A DNA stretch of 64,000 bases from QIAW01 sp035487295 (GCA_035487295.1 DATHMH010000044.1:1-64000), one strand, 5' to 3'. Numbered from the stretch's first letter, positions 22,176 through 31,369 are shown. Program-made: numbers and translations. Notes: generated from the letters alone by a model not told the origin.

Positions 22176-22817
22176 TTAAAACGAGGCCGATCTGGCTTGC
22201 ACACGCCGCAGCACCGCAGGATCGCCTTCATATTTCAGTCCGGCTGCGCGCGCGTTCTCAAGATCGAGTTTTCCCAATAGAAGATGGAGAACAAGTTGAG
22301 GAGTTCCGGTAAGCACAGCATCAGGTTTCTGGGCCGGACCTGGACGAGTGTGTATAGCGCCTCCAATCGCCTCAATCGTCAGGGATTCATCGCCAACACG
22401 CAGCTCAATCGTGATCGGGCGACGCTCAGGTGCCTGGTCAACGAGGTGGAATTTCAAAGGCAGCGTGAGCCAATGGATGTGAAACGCATCCTTGCGGCCG
22501 GACTTGGCCAGCAGCGGAGCGCCCCAACGTGCCAGCTGTCGCACGACCGCTTCAAGCTCTTTGCCACGGCCGGTGAGATGAAACAAAGTAGTGGCAACAG
22601 GAGGAGGCGCGTACTCATGGTAGACGATGCCTGCCTGCTCAAGCTCGCGTAAGCGGTCAGCCAGTAGATTCGTGGCAATCCCAGGCAAGCCGTTGCGCAG
22701 GTCGGTATAACGGCAGGAGCCGAGAATCAACAACTCGCGTACGATCAGCAGGGTCCAACGGTCCCCAATCACGTCCAATGCTTTTGCCAACGCGCAGTAT
22801 TGCTCATAAGAGCGCAT
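22176..22817 (-). CDS. HxlR-family winged-helix regulator with extra C-terminal domain
   Basis: With the ATG at 22817 the product has 213 residues. The N-terminal HxlR domain (CALAKALDVIGDRWTLLIVRELLILGSCRYTDLRNGLPGIATNLLADRLRELEQAGI) carries the family's cysteine (Cys8). HxlR proteins usually sense thiol stress or aldehydes. The second half (about 120-213, with ELRVGDESLTIEAIGG and LLLGKLDLENARAAGLKYEGDP) resembles a sterol-carrier-type domain, a pairing seen in some HxlR proteins. It is divergent from the gene at 22921, a likely target. Confidence 0.82.
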   Translation of the reverse strand: MRSYEQYCALAKALDVIGDRWTLLIVRELLILGSCRYTDLRNGLPGIATNLLADRLRELEQAGIVYHEYAPPPVATTLFHLTGRGKELEAVVRQLARWGAPLLAKSGRKDAFHIHWLTLPLKFHLVDQAPERRPITIELRVGDESLTIEAIGGAIHTRPGPAQKPDAVLTGTPQLVLHLLLGKLDLENARAAGLKYEGDPAVLRRVQARSASF

Positions 22818-22860
22818 AGTCGCATCATATTCCAGCAAGTAAATAAAGTCTATTAACAAC

Positions 22861-22889
22861 TTGACTATGTAAAGGTAGTAGTTTAAAAA
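22861..22889 (+). promoter_or_regulatory. Candidate promoter for the gene at 22921
   Basis: TTGACT (22861-22866) and TAAAAA (22884-22889) are 17 bp apart in the AT-rich divergent region between the HxlR gene and the membrane-protein gene. The likely start at about 22896 is 25 bases before the ATG. No clear HxlR operator palindrome could be identified. Confidence 0.3.
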
Positions 22890-22920
22890 GACAACTTAAG
22901 ATGTTGAATGAGGGTTGAAT

Positions 22921-23379
22921 ATGAAACCAGCCATATTTCTGCGGATCGCCGCAGCTTTGGCTCTGCTTGAAGCTGCAGGTCATACGTTTCTTTTTGTGTC
23001 TTACACTCCGAGCCACGGCCCCGAAGAAATTGCCGTAGTGGAGGCGATGAAGTCACATGCTTTCAAGCTGGGCGGTGTGGCTCCGCACAGCTATTGGGAG
23101 CTGTATTTCGGCTACGGTCTGTTTACCACTGTAAGCTGTCTTATCGAAGTCGGTGTGCTGTGGCAGCTCGCATCGCTGGTCAAGACCGCTCCTGCGCAGG
23201 TCAGGTCTATGGCGGCGATCTTCTTTGCTGGCGAAGCTGGATACACCTTCCTGATCTGGAGGTATTTTTCTTTTCCCATTCCGCTGGCTTCGCACATCAG
23301 TATCGCTCTGTGCCTGGTTATTGTATTTCTAACAGCAGGGCAGAGCTCACCTGCCGAGGAACGGAGAAAGTCGTCATGA
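22921..23379 (+). CDS. Small membrane protein divergent from HxlR
   Basis: The ATG at 22921, 6 bases after GAGGG, gives a 152-residue protein with four hydrophobic segments (FLRIAAALALLEAAGHTFLFV, YFGYGLFTTVSCLIEVGVLWQLA, MAAIFFAGEAGYTFLIW, HISIALCLVIVFLTAG). A TTG two codons upstream is also possible. It belongs to a poorly described group of four-helix proteins; I do not recognise a function. The divergent arrangement suggests control by the HxlR protein. Confidence 0.7.
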   Translation: MKPAIFLRIAAALALLEAAGHTFLFVSYTPSHGPEEIAVVEAMKSHAFKLGGVAPHSYWELYFGYGLFTTVSCLIEVGVLWQLASLVKTAPAQVRSMAAIFFAGEAGYTFLIWRYFSFPIPLASHISIALCLVIVFLTAGQSSPAEERRKSS

Positions 23380-23486
23380 TGAGACCGGCAAGAATCCCTC
23401 TCATGATGAAGCGACGCTCAGGAAGAAAACATAGGTTAAATTTTTAGACTGCGCGTATGATTTTTGGTTTGAAGGGTCATTGAGTC

Positions 23487-23906
23487 ATGAAACCAAAGCA
23501 GGCAGGAGTGAAACCGGCGGCAAGAACGAAACCCACAATTGATGGCGAGGAACATTTGCAACGGGTGCAGCGAATTTGCGCCACCCTGCCCGAGACTGCG
23601 GAAAAAATCTCACACGGCGAGCCCACGTTCTTCACCAAAAAGAAAGTTTATGCAATGTTCGCCAACAACCACCACAACGACGGCCACATTGCTGTATGGA
23701 TCGCCGCGCCTCCGGGCCTGCAGGCGATGTTGGTCAAAACAGCGCCGGAGAAGTTCTTCAGGCCGCCGTATGTGGGTGTGAAAGGATGGATCGGCATCGA
23801 GCTGGGCGCGATCAGCGATGAAGAATTGTCCCTGCACCTGGTGGAAGCCTGGCGGCTGATTGCAGAAGGGCAGAAACCACGGCGGGCAAAATCGCGACGG
23901 AAGTAG
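23487..23906 (+). CDS. MmcQ/YjbR-family protein (CyaY-like fold)
   Basis: The 139-residue protein has the YjbR layout. A basic N-terminal extension is followed by LQRVQRICATLPETAEKISHGEPTFFTKKKVYAMFANN, then HIAVWIAAPPGLQAMLVKTAPEKFFRPPYVGVKGWIGIEL and a C-terminal helix with LVEAWRLIAEG. Members adopt a CyaY/frataxin-like fold and may bind DNA, but no mechanism is established. It stands alone between the small membrane protein and the damaged methyltransferase gene. Confidence 0.83.
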   Translation: MKPKQAGVKPAARTKPTIDGEEHLQRVQRICATLPETAEKISHGEPTFFTKKKVYAMFANNHHNDGHIAVWIAAPPGLQAMLVKTAPEKFFRPPYVGVKGWIGIELGAISDEELSLHLVEAWRLIAEGQKPRRAKSRRK

Positions 23907-24003
23907 CTGTTGTCCTGAAGCGGGCTGAGCTTACAACCGAGGATTTGCTCGCGCAGTGCAAGGTTGTTGAAAGCGGCGAAATATCGCGATAGCATTGCAG
24001 ATT

Positions 24004-24708
24004 ATGCGAGTCGTAACCCCTAAAGGAATCGCAATCCGAGGCAGCACTTAGATCTGATCGGAGATCGCGCTGTATGGCAAGCGCGTTCATATTGATCTGG
24101 GAAGCGGAGATGGTCGCGGTCCGTACCGTTGGGCATCCCGTGAGCCTGACCGTTTATTCATTGCGTCCGACGCGAACCCCTCTCTGCTTCTGGAAACAGC
24201 CTGGAAGGCAGGACGCAAACCTGCGCGCGGCGGAATCTCGAATCTCATCTGCATTGCCGAGCCGCTGGATGTGCTCGCGGCAGAGTTGGGAGCAGTGGCA
24301 GACCGGGTTACCGTGATCTTGCCGTGGGGAAGCTTGCTGAGGTCAGTCGCAGCACTGGATATTGATTCGCTTCGCTCTATCGCAGGTCTTCGTTCTATCG
24401 CAGATCTCTGTCTCCCGGACGCCACCATTGAAATCGTCTTCTCTTATGACAGGGAGCGTGATGCGCGCGAGAGCGCCCCGCTGGGTTTGTCAGTTTTGGA
24501 TGAACGGCATATCCTGACAACACTGCCGCGTCTTTACGAACGAGCCGGACTCCCCATTGTGCTTGTGGAAAGAGTCCCACAGAAGGAACTGGCTGCTTAC
24601 GAGACCACATGGGCGAAGCGGCTGGCCTTTGGCCCGTCGCGTGAAGTGTGGTGGATTCGAGCAAAGCACGTCGGCAAACCCGGGCGAGAGCAGCGACAAG
24701 ATCAGTAA
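24004..24708 (+). pseudogene. KamB/NpmA-like 16S rRNA (A1408) methyltransferase with two nonsense codons
   Basis: One reading frame from ATG 24004 to the stop at 24706-24708 (234 codons) matches the NpmA/KamB family. It has the SAM-binding RVHIDLGSGDGRGPYRW, KPARGGISNLICIAE, VADRVTVILPWGSLLRSV and the C-terminal TTWAKRLAFGPSREVWWIRAK. The N-terminus MRVVTPKGIAIRGST is broken by TAG at 24049 and TGA at 24055, only six bases apart, just before SEIALYGKRVHID. The spacing from Met to the SAM motif equals that of NpmA within one residue, so no frameshift is needed. Active members methylate A1408 and give resistance to kanamycin and apramycin. Without read-through or an alternative start this copy is inactive. 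Confidence 0.75.
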
Positions 24709-24780
24709 ATTCTGCAAAATAAATGCAGGCGAAGAAAACATAGAATCGTGTAACTGCGTAGTCGGCTTCCCGGAGGCTCT

Positions 24781-25476
24781 GTGTACCTGCTGATTGGCTC
24801 GATTGCATCGTTTCTGCCGCAACGCTATCGCTCTGCCATATCCGTGAGTGTGCCTGCGGCGGCAATTTCGGGTGCGGCCCAGCTTCTCTTCTGCCTGGGC
24901 GCGCTCATGTACCGCTATTTCAGCTTCACCCACCAGCGCTTGTTTGCGGATACCAACGTGATGCTGAAGGCTGCTGAAAGAGGTGGCGAGGGCGTGGTCA
25001 TGGGCTCTGGTCTTTTACTGCTCGTGGAATATCTGATTCAGCCTCTGACCATTATCCTGTGCTATTTTGCCTTCGAAGGGGTGGTGCGCCTGGTGGCCGC
25101 AGTCATCACGGATGAGGTCGTTCCAACTCTGCCTCTGTATCTTGTGCTTCTATTGCAGCAGCAGCGGGATCGCATTCGTCATGAGGGTGCATTGGGCGAG
25201 AGGATCATCGACGAAGTCCGCTTTGTGGAATCTTCCACGTGCAGTTTGCGGATCGCATCCTGCAGGCCGAAAGAGGGATGGAACAAACTGATCACCGTCG
25301 CCTATCAGGACGAATTGTATGAAGTTGCCGCCGCCCAAGAAGGACATCCGCCGCGGCCCTTCGTTTACCTGTTGCGCAAGAAGCCCGACCACAAGGTCAT
25401 CCGCGGAATCCATCACTACGATCCCGAGGAGGCGCTGCCCGATGTTCACCGTCAGGAAAATGAAACTACCGGCTAA
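24781..25476 (+). CDS. Membrane protein of unknown function
   Basis: The frame starts with GTG at 24781 and encodes 231 residues. Hydrophobic segments occur at about 22-45 (SVSVPAAAISGAAQLLFCLGALMY), 78-110 and 115-125. A soluble C-terminal half contains RIIDEVRFVESSTCSLRIASCRPKEGWNKLITVAYQDELYEV and ends in a polar tail. The composition and the start, just after CCCGGAGGCTCT, support a real gene. I do not recognise the family. It may be specific to Acidobacteriota. Confidence 0.65.
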   Translation: MYLLIGSIASFLPQRYRSAISVSVPAAAISGAAQLLFCLGALMYRYFSFTHQRLFADTNVMLKAAERGGEGVVMGSGLLLLVEYLIQPLTIILCYFAFEGVVRLVAAVITDEVVPTLPLYLVLLLQQQRDRIRHEGALGERIIDEVRFVESSTCSLRIASCRPKEGWNKLITVAYQDELYEVAAAQEGHPPRPFVYLLRKKPDHKVIRGIHHYDPEEALPDVHRQENETTG

Positions 25477-25514
25477 AAATCCAGGATCTTCCCGGATGTC
25501 CAGAAACCGCGCTG

Positions 25515-26885
25515 CTACTTGATGTTATCCACGTAGATCTGGGTCACCACGTCGCGGAAGAATTTCTCCGGATTACCGATGGGTGAGTTGGCCAGTACCA
25601 CGAGTTCCATGTCTTCGGGCAGGAAGTAGGCCAGGCTCTGCTCGGTGCGGCCGTCGACGTCAGCATCGTGCCACAAGCCGTTCTTGTTATAGAGCTTTCC
25701 GGCGGGCGTGCTAACGCCGACCAGGTCAATGCCAAAGCCGTTGTCCAACATAGTCTGGGCAGCGGCGGGCGACATGATGCTGCCTCCGCGCCGGAAGGTC
25801 CCCATTACGTCAAGCAGTTGATCAACCGAAAGATGCCAGCCGGCTCCGCCGCTCACGCTTTCCAGGCTGCCGGAATTCCAGCCTGCGGTCGTGACCGGAA
25901 ACTTGTAGGCAAGCACGCCTGCGGCAGGATGATCGAGCGTGGCCGTAGTCACGCCCGCGGGCGCAAAGACCTTATTCTGCTCATACTGGTTGTAGCCGGC
26001 GATGGTGATAGCGTCCCAAATCTGGTCGTTGAGGGCCAACGGCAGCGGCGGGGGAGCAAAGTTGACACCCTCGGCGATGTTGCCGTTGATCACTGGAATC
26101 ATGACCCGGCATAGCCCAAAGTTCATGTTCTCATAGTGGTAATGACCGACGTAATCAGCCGCACTGGAGTTGGTACTGACCCCGGCGGCGACGGCGGCCT
26201 TCATGGACTCAAAGTCGGTTTGATCGGTGTGGAAGCCGCTGGTATGTGTCATCAGGTTGCGGAAGGTGATCTTGCCAATGTTAGGGCCCTTAGCCCAATA
26301 AGCAGGCAGATAGTCAACGATCTTGGCGTCGTACGAGATGTTCTTCTCGTTCAAGAGCTTGGTCATGGCTATGGCAGTGATGAGCTTGCTGACGCTGGCC
26401 ACGTGCATCTGCCGGTCTGGATTCCAGCCCTCGCCGCCGTCTGGGGGCGTCTCTGCCCACTGCCACTCCAGGGTCCAGATGGTATGGCCGTGCTGGCGGA
26501 GCCGCATGGCATAGCCGGCTACCTCGTCTTTCAAAGCGGCATGCAAGGCTTTGCCGAAGGCGTCAACGTCGAGATGGTGCGCTGCGAGCGGACCGACAAT
26601 CGGCCTTCGGGGCACGAACTCAATCTTGCCCTCATCTCGCCCGTGATCACTGACCACTCCGATGATGTGCGGAGGCCGCATCACGTGGTTGCGGACACGG
26701 TTCTCATCAATGGCCAGATCCTTGACGTTCGGGGCCAGGGCACGATGCAGGTCTTCGGGGGAAACGCGAGCTGCAGGAGCGTTCGGTTTCGCAGCCTGGG
26801 CCTCTCGCTGCGCGCGCAGTACGGCCGGCGTGAAGACCGTGGCTGCAACTAACAGGCTAAAGAAAAAACTACGGACGAGATTCAT
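25515..26885 (-). CDS. Secreted serine hydrolase of the beta-lactamase (class C/esterase) family
   Basis: From the ATG at 26885, preceded by GGAGGGACG, the product has 456 residues with a signal peptide (MNLVRSFFFSLLVAATVFTPAVLRAQ). The catalytic S-x-x-K is S164-V-S-K167 in HVASVSKLITAIAMTKLL, and a Y-x-N-like YENMNFG lies at about residue 270. Near the C-terminus NGLWHDADVDGRTEQSLAYFLPEDMELVVLANS gives the last conserved block of the family. Such proteins are periplasmic peptidases or esterases more often than true beta-lactamases. A long N-terminal extension of about 110 residues precedes the domain. Confidence 0.83.
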   Translation of the reverse strand: MNLVRSFFFSLLVAATVFTPAVLRAQREAQAAKPNAPAARVSPEDLHRALAPNVKDLAIDENRVRNHVMRPPHIIGVVSDHGRDEGKIEFVPRRPIVGPLAAHHLDVDAFGKALHAALKDEVAGYAMRLRQHGHTIWTLEWQWAETPPDGGEGWNPDRQMHVASVSKLITAIAMTKLLNEKNISYDAKIVDYLPAYWAKGPNIGKITFRNLMTHTSGFHTDQTDFESMKAAVAAGVSTNSSAADYVGHYHYENMNFGLCRVMIPVINGNIAEGVNFAPPPLPLALNDQIWDAITIAGYNQYEQNKVFAPAGVTTATLDHPAAGVLAYKFPVTTAGWNSGSLESVSGGAGWHLSVDQLLDVMGTFRRGGSIMSPAAAQTMLDNGFGIDLVGVSTPAGKLYNKNGLWHDADVDGRTEQSLAYFLPEDMELVVLANSPIGNPEKFFRDVVTQIYVDNIK

Positions 26886-27080
26886 AATCAACGTCCCTCC
26901 TTCAGAATTTGTTTTTGTGACAAGGGCCCACAGAATGCAGACTTCTCCCAAGCGAAAAGAACCTTCCTGCTCACTGGAATACTTGCTTATCAGAAGAGTA
27001 GTGGAGAACGAGCATATAACGTTTCAGTTTCATTTTCGGAAATTAATTTTGTAGTCGCAAGGCGGAAATGCAAAGGACCA

Positions 27081-27305
27081 CTAATGGAGATGCTGCGGCT
27101 GGATAAAGTCGCCATTGCACGCCGAATTCCACACCGCGAAGCGCACCCATTTCTTGCCCGCGACGTCGAAGGGGATGCTGAATTTCTTCGTGCCGAAGGA
27201 TGCCAAGTCCGTGGTGGAAAGAACCTGAGTGTGGGACGGCCTTCCCGTCTCCCCAAACCAGTTCAGCGAATTCCAATGGGAAGGTCTGCTCTGCTCCAGC
27301 GCTAC
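27081..27305 (-). pseudogene. C-terminal remnant of a CehA/McbA-like metallohydrolase
   Basis: A minus-strand frame of 74 codons ending at TAG (27083-27081) encodes SHWNSLNWFGETGRPSHTQ, LASFGTKKFSIPFDVAGKKW and VRFAVWNSACNGDFIQPQ. The last block resembles the C-terminal end of CehA/McbA-type phosphoesterase-like proteins. A TAA lies immediately upstream in frame and no start codon is available. The stop codon of the upstream cupin gene (27302) touches it. It is best read as the leftover 3' end of a deleted gene. Confidence 0.5.
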
Positions 27306-27793
27306 TTATTCCTGCTCGGGTCGTCTTGAGGATTGACGTAATTAAACTGCAAGGGTGCGGTCCCGTGGACCTGCACTACGACCTCGCTGCCGGCCATCGC
27401 GTAGTGGTGCATGTCGGGATCGAGAAAGGCAAAGCTGCCGGCCAGGAAGGCGGTCATCTTGTTCTTGTCAAAGGTGTCTCCCATCCCAACTTTAAAAGTT
27501 CCGGAGATTACCGTGACGTTTTCCCGTTGCGGATGCCAGTGGGGTGCGATGCGGTATCCAGCAGGCATCTTCAAACGCACGGTGTAGTCACCGCTGGAGG
27601 CACCCGGGTTACCTTCGAGCACAGCGAGCTGCGCCCCGGCGGGGACGAATGGCGGCGCAGGACCCCACGGAATGGTGGCTGGGGTGAATGCGTTTTTTTC
27701 GTGAGAGCTGGACTGTGCAGCAGTGGTAAGGAGCTGACCCGCGCAGCACAGTAATGCAATCAGTGCGAGTACAAGGTAAAGGTTTCGTTTCAT
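27302..27793 (-). CDS. Secreted cupin-domain protein
   Basis: The 163-residue product has a signal peptide (MKRNLYLVLALIALLCCAGQLLTTAAQ) and one cupin domain. The metal-site motif is IAPHWHPQRENVTVISGTFKVGMG, and the second motif GSFAFLDPDMHHYAMAG supplies another histidine. It resembles the periplasmic cupins that often lie near oxidoreductases in Acidobacteriota. The stop codon abuts a decayed metallohydrolase fragment, so the gene may once have been part of a longer operon. The regulator at 27933 is divergent. Confidence 0.8.
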   Translation of the reverse strand: MKRNLYLVLALIALLCCAGQLLTTAAQSSSHEKNAFTPATIPWGPAPPFVPAGAQLAVLEGNPGASSGDYTVRLKMPAGYRIAPHWHPQRENVTVISGTFKVGMGDTFDKNKMTAFLAGSFAFLDPDMHHYAMAGSEVVVQVHGTAPLQFNYVNPQDDPSRNK

Positions 27794-27932
27794 GTTTTGC
27801 CTCCGTCGTTGGATGTTGTCCGGATGTTGCTCGGGAGAATCATCCCTTAATCAAAGAGCCATTGCAATGAAGACCAGATAAACTTTGTATATCTTTCGCA
27901 TATCGTCGCAAGTTACTGAATCTTAGTGGATA

Positions 27933-29759
27933 ATGCCAGGACGAGAGCTTATGCGGGGTTCAAAACAAGCCATTGGCGAAGTGGAACTTGACCTGGGGCG
28001 CTACGAACTTCGCCGCTTTGGACGACGAGTAAAGCTCGAGAAAAAGCCCATGGAATTGCTGATTTTCCTGGTGGGGCGGCGCGAGCAGATGGTGTCACGC
28101 GAAGACATCGTCAAGAAACTCTGGCGCTCGGACCTGTTTATTGATACCGACAGGAACGTCAACAACATTGTGCGAAAAATTCGGACGGCCCTGGGTGACG
28201 ATTCGGCCAAACCGCGCTTTGTTGAAACTGTAGTTGGGAAAGGGTACCGATTCATCGGCCCGGTGCGCGTGATTGATGCCCAATATGTCCGCTCTGATCC
28301 CGGCCAAGCTTCTGCGCGCGCGGTCAGGCCAGAGAGTCCGAGCGCGTGGGGCGAACGCTCGTCACTGGCTGTGTTGCCGCTGTTACTTCTAGGGAAGGCC
28401 ACGGACGACCACGGACTGTGCCTGGGGTTTGCAGATGCACTGGTCTCTCGTCTTGGAAATCTGCAAGGTGTGGACGTGCTACCAACCTCGGCGGTATTGA
28501 GCGTGCCTCCTGAAACAACGGCTTCGGAAATCGCCTCACGCCTGGGCATCCGTTTTGTCGTCCATGGCGCCATTCAGGTATCAAAAGGGGAATGGCGTCT
28601 CTCCCTGGAGATGTTTGACACAAATTTGCAGGGGGCCTGCTTCACAAAGAAATGCGCTCTCGACATGAAACGCCTCTCCGGGCTCGAGAGCGAGATCGCG
28701 AAGCAGATCGCGGGCGCATTGAACCGGCCGCTGAGTCCTGCGACGCTGCAGCAACGTCCACGGTATAGCAAGGACCCGCTGGCTTATGCGGAATTCATGC
28801 GGGGCTACCGGCTTAGCGCCTCGGGCGATCCGGTCATGATGGAGAAAGCCACTCATCACCTGACGAACGCTGTGACGCGAGACCCTGCTTTTGCCCTCGG
28901 CCACGCCACCCTTTCGTTGGCGTGCACGACCCGCCATTTCGAATCGGATCCAGCCAGCGTGTGGCTGGAAAAGGCTGAATTCCACTGCCGGCGTGCGCTT
29001 GCAATAGACCCGGACCTGCCCGAAGGACACGTGGCCCGCGCTTTTCTGCTCTGGGGACCATCGAAAAACTTCCAGCATGTGGAAGCGATTGCCGACCTCA
29101 AACGCGCGCTCGCGCTGCAGAACAATCTGCCGCATGCTTACAACCGTCTGGGCACCATCCTGGCACATATCGGGCTGCTCGATCACGCTCGCGAAATGTA
29201 CGAAAGAGGACGGCCGTTCCATCCAAAAAAGGCAGTAAGTCCGAGTATCGTGCAAGTCTATGTCTGGAGCAGGGAATACGAACTGGCGCGCAAAGAGATT
29301 CAAGCCTGGCGGTCGGAAAGTCCAGGTAACAAGTACGCAATCTATTTTGCTCCGCAGCCGGCCATGATGACGGGGGATTGGAAAGAGGCGGAGGGTCTGC
29401 TCAATGAAGCGCTGCAACTCGTGCCTGAGGAGCCGCTCATCACCAGCTTGCAGGGCGTCTTTTACGCATTGACGGGAAGAGGCGAACAGGCGCAGGACTG
29501 CATGACCAGGGCTTGTGCAAGTCCAAAATCATTTGGGCACGCGCACCATACCTATTATCAGATCGCCTGCATCCTCGCCCTGGCAGGGCGGCGCGAAACT
29601 GCCTTCGAGTGGCTGGAGCGAAGTGTCAGCACCGGATTCGCGTGTTGGCCTTTTTTCCTGAAAGACCCTTGCCTGCAGAACTTGCGTGGTCTTGCTGAGT
29701 TTGAAGTCCTGGTGAGTTCTTTGCAGGCCAAGTTTCCTGACCATCTGGGATTGCTGTAG
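27933..29759 (+). CDS. Winged-helix (OmpR/ToxR-type) one-component regulator with TPR domain
   Basis: The 608-residue protein starts with an OmpR/PhoB-type DNA-binding domain (residues about 13-105: VELDLGRYELRRFGRRVKLEKKPMELLIFLV, NVNNIVRKIRTALGDD, FVETVVGKGYRFIGPV). A central region of about 130 residues (SLAVLPLLLLGKATDD, FADALVSRLGNLQGVDVLPTSAV) follows, and then TPR repeats to the end (HCRRALAIDPDLPEGHVARA, DLKRALALQNNLPHAYNRLGTILAHIG). There is no receiver domain and no obvious membrane helix. This CadC-like form without a membrane anchor is abundant in Acidobacteriota. The target genes are unknown; the divergent cupin is one candidate. An ATG at 27951 is an alternative start. Confidence 0.85.
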   Translation: MPGRELMRGSKQAIGEVELDLGRYELRRFGRRVKLEKKPMELLIFLVGRREQMVSREDIVKKLWRSDLFIDTDRNVNNIVRKIRTALGDDSAKPRFVETVVGKGYRFIGPVRVIDAQYVRSDPGQASARAVRPESPSAWGERSSLAVLPLLLLGKATDDHGLCLGFADALVSRLGNLQGVDVLPTSAVLSVPPETTASEIASRLGIRFVVHGAIQVSKGEWRLSLEMFDTNLQGACFTKKCALDMKRLSGLESEIAKQIAGALNRPLSPATLQQRPRYSKDPLAYAEFMRGYRLSASGDPVMMEKATHHLTNAVTRDPAFALGHATLSLACTTRHFESDPASVWLEKAEFHCRRALAIDPDLPEGHVARAFLLWGPSKNFQHVEAIADLKRALALQNNLPHAYNRLGTILAHIGLLDHAREMYERGRPFHPKKAVSPSIVQVYVWSREYELARKEIQAWRSESPGNKYAIYFAPQPAMMTGDWKEAEGLLNEALQLVPEEPLITSLQGVFYALTGRGEQAQDCMTRACASPKSFGHAHHTYYQIACILALAGRRETAFEWLERSVSTGFACWPFFLKDPCLQNLRGLAEFEVLVSSLQAKFPDHLGLL

Positions 29760-29806
29760 TTTGGTGATCCACTGCCCGGCAATGATCGGAAAAAGGTTAT
29801 GGCGCC

Positions 29807-30334
29807 TCAAAGTCCGCGCTGGTAGCGGACTTCATTGACCGTTACACCCCATACCGAGTCTGTTCGGCGCAGGCCATCGGGTACCCACTGATCGATTCGA
29901 TAAAAACGCTCCGCACGAACGTTGCCCGCCAAGACCCACAGCAGCGCATTTCGAAATCCGAGTTCGAAAAGACGGACACGAGCGGCCGACACAAGAGCCA
30001 TGCCAAGACCCCGGCCCCACTGTTCGGGATCCACATAGAGCGCACACAGTTCTCCATGGTCCGGCAGATCCGGTTCGTGCGCTGGAGCCGTGGTGGCAAA
30101 CCCACGGATCAACCCTTCTTCGATCGCCACCATCGTCCGCGGCTTTAGAGGGTCAAGGGTCGCGAAATCATATTTTTGTGCTCGATCTTCGGGACGAAGT
30201 TGATCGAGGTAGTCATCAGGAAGGAGCGTCCGGTAGGCCGCCTGCCATGACCGGACGTGCACACGAGCCACGGCGATTGCATCTTCTGGTTCGGCTGGCC
30301 GGAGCAGCATGCCCAAGTATGGCATGAATACCAT
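29807..30334 (-). CDS. GNAT-family N-acetyltransferase
   Basis: The 175-residue protein has the GNAT order: LRPAEPEDAIAVARVHVRSWQAAY at the start, the beta4/acetyl-CoA-binding ELCALYVDPEQWGRGLGMALVSAARV (Q/R-x-x-G-x-G/A motif) in the centre, and LWVLAGNVRAERFYRIDQWVPDGLRR near the end. The substrate is unknown. GGGAG lies 8 bases before the ATG at 30334; an internal ATG at 30310 is also possible. It is isolated by about 200 bp from the next gene. Confidence 0.87.
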   Translation of the reverse strand: MVFMPYLGMLLRPAEPEDAIAVARVHVRSWQAAYRTLLPDDYLDQLRPEDRAQKYDFATLDPLKPRTMVAIEEGLIRGFATTAPAHEPDLPDHGELCALYVDPEQWGRGLGMALVSAARVRLFELGFRNALLWVLAGNVRAERFYRIDQWVPDGLRRTDSVWGVTVNEVRYQRGL

Positions 30335-30541
30335 GTTCGAAGCTCCCAGCTCCGACCCGAGGACTGCGCCTGAATCCCTCCTAGTCAGCTAATGTTTACC
30401 AATGATCTATGACCTCAGCGGAGCGAAGGACCCGCCTTTCGACCGGATCGGCGCGATTCCATTGTGAGGCTAAAGGATTCAGCAACTCAGGAATTGCTTT
30501 CGCTATTTGCCATATACAATCGGCTGTCGAAGCGCCCATCT

Positions 30542-31369
30542 TCAAAAAACCGTTGAAACCGTGAGATGTCGCCATTTCTCGGCCTCGCTCGCACGCGCAG
30601 CTTCCGCCTGTTGCACCCGCTTTTCTGCATCCACACCGAGGATCAGCCGCACTGGAACCTCGTCGTTATTTGCCAGTTGCACAATTACATCCGCGATCTT
30701 CCGCGGATCGCCTTCCGAATGCCCTTCGAGGCTTCGCAATACCTTGAGCATCGAACCGACCGAGGCCTCGTAGTCTGGCAGCAGATCCGGCGCATTCTGG
30801 CGGGCGCGCCGGGCCCAGTTGGTTCGGATGCCGCCCGGTTCCAACGTGCAGACCCTCACTCCGAATGGCGCGACTTCCATCGCCAGAGTATCGCTGAAAC
30901 CACCCACGGCCCACTTGGCCGCGTGATAAGGCGTATTGCCCGGAACCGCGAGGCGACCACCGACGGAAGACACCTGAAAGATGTGACCGCTCTTCTGCTT
31001 GCGCATCACTGGCACGGCGGCGCGGGTTGTGTACACCACGCCATAAAAGCATGTGTCCATGACAGCCTGGAAGTCCTCTGCACTCATCTGCTCGAACGGC
31101 GCAAACTGCCCATACCCGGCATTGTTGACCAGCACGTCCAGCCGCCCGAAGGTATCCACCGCCAACTGCACGGCTGCCTTGGCCGCGGCCTCATCACGTA
31201 CTTCCAGCGTCACGGGCTTCACCCGCTCGCCGTACTGCGCCACCAGAGGTGCCAGTTCCTCCGTTCGACGCGCTCCAGCTACGACGCTGTCGCCTGCAGC
31301 CAGCGCCGCCTCGGCGATATCCCGCCCCAACCCGTTTCCGCTTCCTGTAATCAGCCAAACCTTCGCCAT
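30542..31369 (-). CDS. Short-chain dehydrogenase/reductase (SDR)
   Basis: With the ATG at 31369 (GAGGATATTGCA upstream) the product has 275 residues. The nucleotide-binding motif is WLITGSGNGLGRDIAEAAL, the structural motif is LVNNAGYG, and the active site has SSVGGR and YHAAK in the Tyr-x-x-x-Lys arrangement. The arginine doublet (GARRTEEL) at the end of strand 2 favours NADP(H). The substrate is unknown. It is divergent from the TetR gene at 31488, and two copies of one operator-like sequence lie between them, so TetR repression is likely. Confidence 0.9.
   Translation of the reverse strand: MAKVWLITGSGNGLGRDIAEAALAAGDSVVAGARRTEELAPLVAQYGERVKPVTLEVRDEAAAKAAVQLAVDTFGRLDVLVNNAGYGQFAPFEQMSAEDFQAVMDTCFYGVVYTTRAAVPVMRKQKSGHIFQVSSVGGRLAVPGNTPYHAAKWAVGGFSDTLAMEVAPFGVRVCTLEPGGIRTNWARRARQNAPDLLPDYEASVGSMLKVLRSLEGHSEGDPRKIADVIVQLANNDEVPVRLILGVDAEKRVQQAEAARASEAEKWRHLTVSTVF

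Noticed and set aside
26136..26852. 238-codon plus-strand frame
   Set aside because: It is entirely antisense to the serine hydrolase gene with its signal peptide and SVSK motif, and has no features of its own.
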